Part shown: piece by piece, positions 6,401-8,076 of the stretch | Layout: every line of letters begins with the position of its first letter | How positions within the stretch are numbered: position 1 is the stretch's first letter | Assembly: GCA_003140705.1 (NCBI GenBank) | Contig: PLKU01000298.1 | Span: forward strand, 246-8,321 | DNA length: 8,076 nt | DNA from: Acidobacteriaceae bacterium | Lineage (GTDB): Bacteria > Acidobacteriota > Terriglobia > Terriglobales > Acidobacteriaceae | Direction of reading: 5' to 3' | Translations under genes and position numbers: made by a program | Notes under the pieces: model-generated | What the model saw: the letters and a program-made list of their open reading frames with translations, nothing else | What the model was told of the DNA's origin: nothing | Database searches by the model: none

Positions 6401-7314
6401 AGTTCGTCGCGCACGGCCGCGAAGCGCTCGGCCTTGGCTGCCTGCCGTTTCAGGCTGTTCATTTGCCGAGTGACTTCTTCGAAAATGTCGTCCACACGGG
6501 CAAGGTTCTGCTTGGCGCTCTCGAGGCGCAGTTCGGCCAGGCGCTTCTTGTTCTTGAAGCGTGTAATCCCAGCGGCCTCTTCAATGATGGCCCGGCGATC
6601 ATGCGGTTTGGAACTGAGTAGTTGACCAATCCGTTCCTGCCCGATGATTGCGTAGCTTTCCGGCCCGAGGCCCGTGCCCATGAAGATGTCTTGAATGTCG
6701 CGCAGGCGGCAGAGCTTGCCATTCAACAGGTATTCGCTCTCGCCGGTACGGAACAAGCGCCGCGTTATAACAATCTCGCCCTTTTGCGGAATGCGCTGGA
6801 ACTTGCGGCGACGGATTTTGAGCACCACCGCTTGCGGACCCTGGCTTGCGGCGCTGGATTGGGGTTCAGATAGAGTTTGTTCGGGCCCTTCTTCATCGTC
6901 CAATACCTGACCCGGTTGCTCGGCCGCAATAATCTCTTCAGCCTCAACGGCGCGCTGGCGACGCAGTTCGTCCTCATTCCAGTCTGCCGGTCCATCGTGG
7001 TCCACCAGCAGCTCCGGTTCGACGGGCACTGGCCCTTCATAAGCTTCCGGATCCACCAGGGTCAGCGACACCTCCGCCATGCCCAGCGCCTTGCGGTCGC
7101 GAGTTCCCGAGAAAATCACGTCCTGCATGTGCGTGCCGCGCAATGATTTGGCGCTCTGCTCGCCCAGAACCCAGCTCACTCCGTCCAGGATGTTTGACTT
7201 GCCGCACCCGTTTGGTCCCACCACCACGGCGATACCCGTTCCGGGTACGGTCAACTCCGTCCGGTCACAGAAGCTTTTAAAGCCGAGGATGTGGATCTTC
7301 TTTAGTTTCAGCAT
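3481..7314 (-). CDS. smc: Chromosome segregation/condensation ATPase SMC
   Basis: A 1277-residue Smc, the ATPase of the Smc-ScpA-ScpB condensin that compacts and helps separate sister chromosomes. The N-terminal head begins MLKLKKIHILGFKSF and carries Walker A GPNGCGKSN at 33-41, then GEQSAKSLRG (51-60). A long head insert lies at about 91-177. The head resumes with R-R-L-F-R-T-G-E-S-E-Y-L-L-N-G (185-199). Two Ala/Glu/Arg-rich coiled-coil arms flank a hinge at about 595-755 (from GALGQHMAPVGTLADFLEV to near TVTGGKPASEG). The C-terminal head has the ABC signature LSGGEK at 1179-1184 and Walker B FCVLDEVDAPLDE from 1203 with D1207/E1208. All ATPase motifs are intact. Bacterial Smc is usually about 1150-1200 residues; the insert accounts for most of the excess. 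ATG 7314 was chosen because GGAG lies five bases upstream and the protein then starts at the conserved motif; the frame stays open to 7386 but those 24 residues look unlike any Smc. Confidence 0.97.
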   Translation of the reverse strand: MLKLKKIHILGFKSFCDRTELTVPGTGIAVVVGPNGCGKSNILDGVSWVLGEQSAKSLRGTHMQDVIFSGTRDRKALGMAEVSLTLVDPEAYEGPVPVEPELLVDHDGPADWNEDELRRQRAVEAEEIIAAEQPGQVLDDEEGPEQTLSEPQSSAASQGPQAVVLKIRRRKFQRIPQKGEIVITRRLFRTGESEYLLNGKLCRLRDIQDIFMGTGLGPESYAIIGQERIGQLLSSKPHDRRAIIEEAAGITRFKNKKRLAELRLESAKQNLARVDDIFEEVTRQMNSLKRQAAKAERFAAVRDELRGRLRVVLASRMALMDAEQARMEQEIASLTDRINGSAAEIGTLEASQHSLTERGYELDREGQDAQNRASEAAVELERATARERGNGERIGELEARITAAGAELEQTRTQLHGIAEERAQQHTFLETAAGEARAFRQQVEARQHEARTAAEEVFTAERQLESSRRHAMHLVTMAGNARNHMAQGEESLAALEREAERLASEIGQAQTERENLGVENGEARARFETAADTLKRLENEIAALREALQAQRNEENAQRSRANQLRSEQATVSGRHNSLDALIRDHSYSSETVRRLLKPGALGQHMAPVGTLADFLEVRGAHEGVVDEFLREELNYVVVESWVAAEEGVRLLKSGVDGRATFLIHPADAHRASPSDEGDISISGPGMTPLKDSIRVLNGFGRSLESILPKLRDGYLVQSSGEAQRLAAQHPRGFFLTPEGECFHNETVTGGKPASEGPLALKRELRGTEARLASLEADLAQAETAAAALTRTIEEMTAQLEARSSERRQAETAAANQGAALKQMEGEVQRIDRRLQEWTAQAARNKDAREAKQIVILEKREETQRLEAEHAQAEAGLDAAQAELNTLRQKREGLQQEAAQVTAELAGLEERRRGAESAFQRIDRVYADLERRVQAIEQQRAAAESEREQRIHESAELAARQKELAAIRAEALALAQTIAGQSQALRQQLAALETQLKTGRAALDQLRDDRATRLSEVAKLHSDLEHLEGSCLTEVNLEAQALRGDESILRLVEETLAAEEETCRTLRDRLEQMGPVNMMALEEYKETADRHGFLETQRKDLIDSIENTQDTIKEIDQISRTKFDEAFARINENFAQVFSRLFQGGQAFLRLTDVENQAESGLEIVASPPGKKLQNVLLLSGGEKALTALALLVGIFQFQPSPFCVLDEVDAPLDETNVGRLAGLLHSLSGDTQFLLVTHSKRMMQAADIIYGVTMQELGVSKVVSVRLGGHEQRATA

Positions 7315-7319
7315 CGTCA

Positions 7320-7323
7320 CTCC
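7320..7323 (-). promoter_or_regulatory. smc ribosome binding site deciding the ATG start
   Basis: GGAG on the minus strand lies five bases before ATG 7314. Its placement rejects the 24-residue upstream extension of the open frame. Confidence 0.65.
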
Positions 7324-7416
7324 GAATGAATAGGGCTCTGCACCACCGCGATCAAGGACGCGGCAGCAAGCTTCCAGCGCTCTCATGAATGCCGGAAATA
7401 TTGATGCACGGTTAAG

Positions 7417-7445
7417 ACTCTAAGGAGACTGGGGGGCACGGTCAA
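7417..7445 (-). promoter_or_regulatory. Candidate smc promoter
   Basis: On the minus strand TTGACC (7445-7440, five of six) and TAGAGT (7422-7417, four of six) are 17 bases apart. The predicted start near 7410 gives a leader of about 95 bases before ATG 7314. Pattern-based only. Confidence 0.45.
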
Positions 7446-7464
7446 CGGTAGAAGGCGGGGTATT

Positions 7465-7473
7465 TGTGGATAA
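7465..7473 (-). promoter_or_regulatory. Perfect DnaA box upstream of smc
   Basis: TTATCCACA on the minus strand is identical to the strongest E. coli DnaA-box consensus. It lies 20 bases upstream of the candidate smc -35 box. Only one such box was noticed in the window, so this is not an origin; a regulatory role or chance are the two readings. Confidence 0.45.
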
Positions 7474-7627
7474 GGCAGGCCCGAATTCCTCTTCTTTAAA
7501 ATTCCTAAGATTGGTGACCTGAATTGGGATTTGTTAAGGAGTTTTGTGGGGTTTTTGCACAGGGAGAGAGGCGGGCATGGGCCGATTTTGAGCGAAGGCT
7601 TGCCGTGGAACTTGGCGTTTGAGAAAC

Positions 7628-7669
7628 CGCCGCCTCGATTGGAGATGTGGAGCATTTCTCCGGGCGGCG
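7628..7669 (+). repeat. Nested GC-rich hairpin upstream of katG
   Basis: Outer stem CGCCGCC (7628-7634) and GGCGGCG (7663-7669), seven perfect GC pairs. Inner stem GGAGA (7641-7645) and TCTCC (7657-7661), extendable with a U-U mismatch. A further hairpin, CGGGG (7675-7679) with CCCCG (7695-7699), follows. No T tract follows, so it is not a terminator in either obvious sense. It could be a leader structure or a degenerate intergenic repeat. Confidence 0.5.
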
Positions 7670-7711
7670 ACTACCGGGGACCGGAGGAATCTCACCCCGC
7701 GAATTGCCAAT

Positions 7712-7740
7712 TTGATTTATCGAACCGGGCAGCTTAGTTT
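7712..7740 (+). promoter_or_regulatory. Weak candidate katG promoter
   Basis: TTGATT (7712-7717, four of six) and TAGTTT (7735-7740, three of six) are 17 bases apart, placing a start near 7747, at the first base of the dyad, and a leader of about 75 bases. The match is weak and an activator-dependent promoter would be consistent with that, but chance is equally likely. Confidence 0.25.
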
Positions 7741-7746
7741 TGATGA

Positions 7747-7777
7747 GATGCCGAAGCCTTTGAAGGCAGGAAGCATC
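7747..7777 (+). repeat. 31-base dyad directly upstream of katG
   Basis: GATGC (7747-7751) pairs with GCATC (7773-7777) and GCCTT (7756-7760) with AAGGC (7763-7767), separated by a near-symmetric internal loop, centred about 60 bases before the katG ATG. As DNA it looks like an operator; as RNA it would be a leader hairpin. It does not match OxyR, PerR or Fur consensus sites that I know. Confidence 0.5.
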
Positions 7778-7821
7778 CAAGGTTATGCAATCAAATGAAG
7801 CATTCATGAGGAGCTGCACGT

Positions 7822-8076
7822 ATGTCTGAAAATGAGACAAAGATCCCTGGACCGCCGATAGTCGATGCTCAGAACGCCATGTCAGGTGATGCAAAGTGCC
7901 CGTTCTCGCATGGCGCCCGCAAGCACACGGTGGCTGGTACACCAACAAACGCAGACTGGTGGCCCAATCAACTGAACCTGAAGATCCTGCACCAGCACTC
8001 CCCGCTGTCCGATCCTATGGACAAGGACTTCAACTATGCGGAAGAATTCAAGAGCCTCGACCTGGATGCCGTGATC
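7822..8076 (+). CDS. katG: Catalase-peroxidase KatG, N-terminal part; 3' end outside window
   Basis: The first 85 residues of a bifunctional haem catalase-peroxidase that breaks down hydrogen peroxide; about 12% of a typical protein of 720-740 residues. The visible stretch has the family's N-terminal pattern: KCPFSHGA (25-32) followed by [18 protein letters not shown] (43-60), [13 protein letters not shown] and L-D-L-D-A-V at 79-84. The distal-pocket Arg-Trp-His residues lie beyond the window edge, so catalytic integrity cannot be judged. No signal peptide is present, which fits a cytoplasmic enzyme. ATG 7822 is supported by GAGGAG at 7808-7813, eight bases upstream; the only upstream in-frame ATG (7795) is followed by a stop. 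It is transcribed divergently from smc, with a dyad-rich leader region in front of it. KatG genes are commonly peroxide-induced through OxyR, PerR or FurA, but none of those boxes is recognisable here. Confidence 0.96.
   Translation, partial: MSENETKIPGPPIVDAQNAMSGDAKCPFSHGARKHTVAGTPTNADWWPNQLNLKILHQHSPLSDPMDKDFNYAEEFKSLDLDAVI

Larger units (their letters stand above)
7315..7821. other. Divergent smc-katG intergenic region (507 bases)
   Basis: No convincing gene. Open frames here on both strands lack family resemblance, ribosome sites and sensible codon use. The region contains the smc ribosome site and candidate promoter, a perfect DnaA box, two strong dyads before katG (7628-7669 and 7747-7777), a weaker one (7675-7699), and the katG ribosome site. 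An 11-base inverted repeat, CTCATGAATGC (7382-7392) and GCATTCATGAG (7800-7810), lies near the two ends. Confidence 0.8.

Noticed and set aside
7315..7386. 24-residue N-terminal extension of Smc
   Set aside because: A good ribosome site precedes ATG 7314 and Smc proteins begin at the M-L-K-L-K-K motif; the extension has no ribosome site and an unlikely composition.
7441..7500. Possible replication origin, because of the DnaA box
   Set aside because: Only one box was noticed and there is no cluster, no adjacent AT-rich unwinding region and no dnaA or dnaN nearby.
7382..7810. 11-base inverted repeat CTCATGAATGC ... GCATTCATGAG near the ends of the smc-katG gap
   Set aside because: A pair of this length is expected several times by chance among all pairs in an 8-kb window; no mobile-element gene or target duplication lies between the copies.
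7505..7948. Open frame of 147 codons on the minus strand across the katG 5' end
   Set aside because: It is antisense to the well-supported start of katG and crosses its ribosome site; Ser/Pro-rich translation without motifs.

Overview
The window is a GC-rich bacterial chromosomal segment with ordinary, well-packed coding. The likely source is an Acidobacteriota bacterium, probably of the Terriglobia group. This is an inference from the gene set and style: an Smc with a long acidic insert in its N-terminal head, the longer ADE1-like form of PurC, a small Fis-type regulator, and an exported TPR protein resembling the N-terminus of acidobacterial secretin-like proteins. No rRNA, tRNA, CRISPR array, transposase or phage gene was seen.

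Layout. On the minus strand, reading right to left, smc (7314-3481) comes first. After a gap of about 500 bases comes a compact gene string: purC (2977-2084), a cvpA-family membrane protein (2064-1525), a Fis-type helix-turn-helix protein (1458-1171), a HAD-family phosphatase (1154-417) and the 5' end of an exported TPR protein that runs off the left edge (393-1). Gaps inside this string are 19, 66, 16 and 23 bases, so it is probably one operon. On the plus strand, katG (catalase-peroxidase) starts at 7822 and runs off the right edge. It is divergent from smc across about 500 non-coding bases.

Function. smc encodes the SMC ATPase of the chromosome-organising Smc-ScpAB condensin. purC encodes SAICAR synthetase of de novo purine synthesis, and the following CvpA-family gene fits a loose purine/membrane association known for that family. 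The Fis-like protein and the HAD phosphatase are probably co-transcribed with them, but nothing in the sequence proves a shared pathway. katG is a peroxide-defence gene.

Non-coding regions. These hold the less ordinary material. The smc-purC gap contains a strong plus-strand intrinsic-terminator-like hairpin with no plus-strand gene in front of it, a 14-base palindrome inside a nest of hairpins, and a good purC promoter whose -35 box lies in a dyad. The smc-katG gap contains a perfect DnaA box upstream of a candidate smc promoter, and two strong dyads in front of katG. No clear new multi-gene system is visible. The best candidate for something undescribed is a possible plus-strand small RNA ending near 3351.
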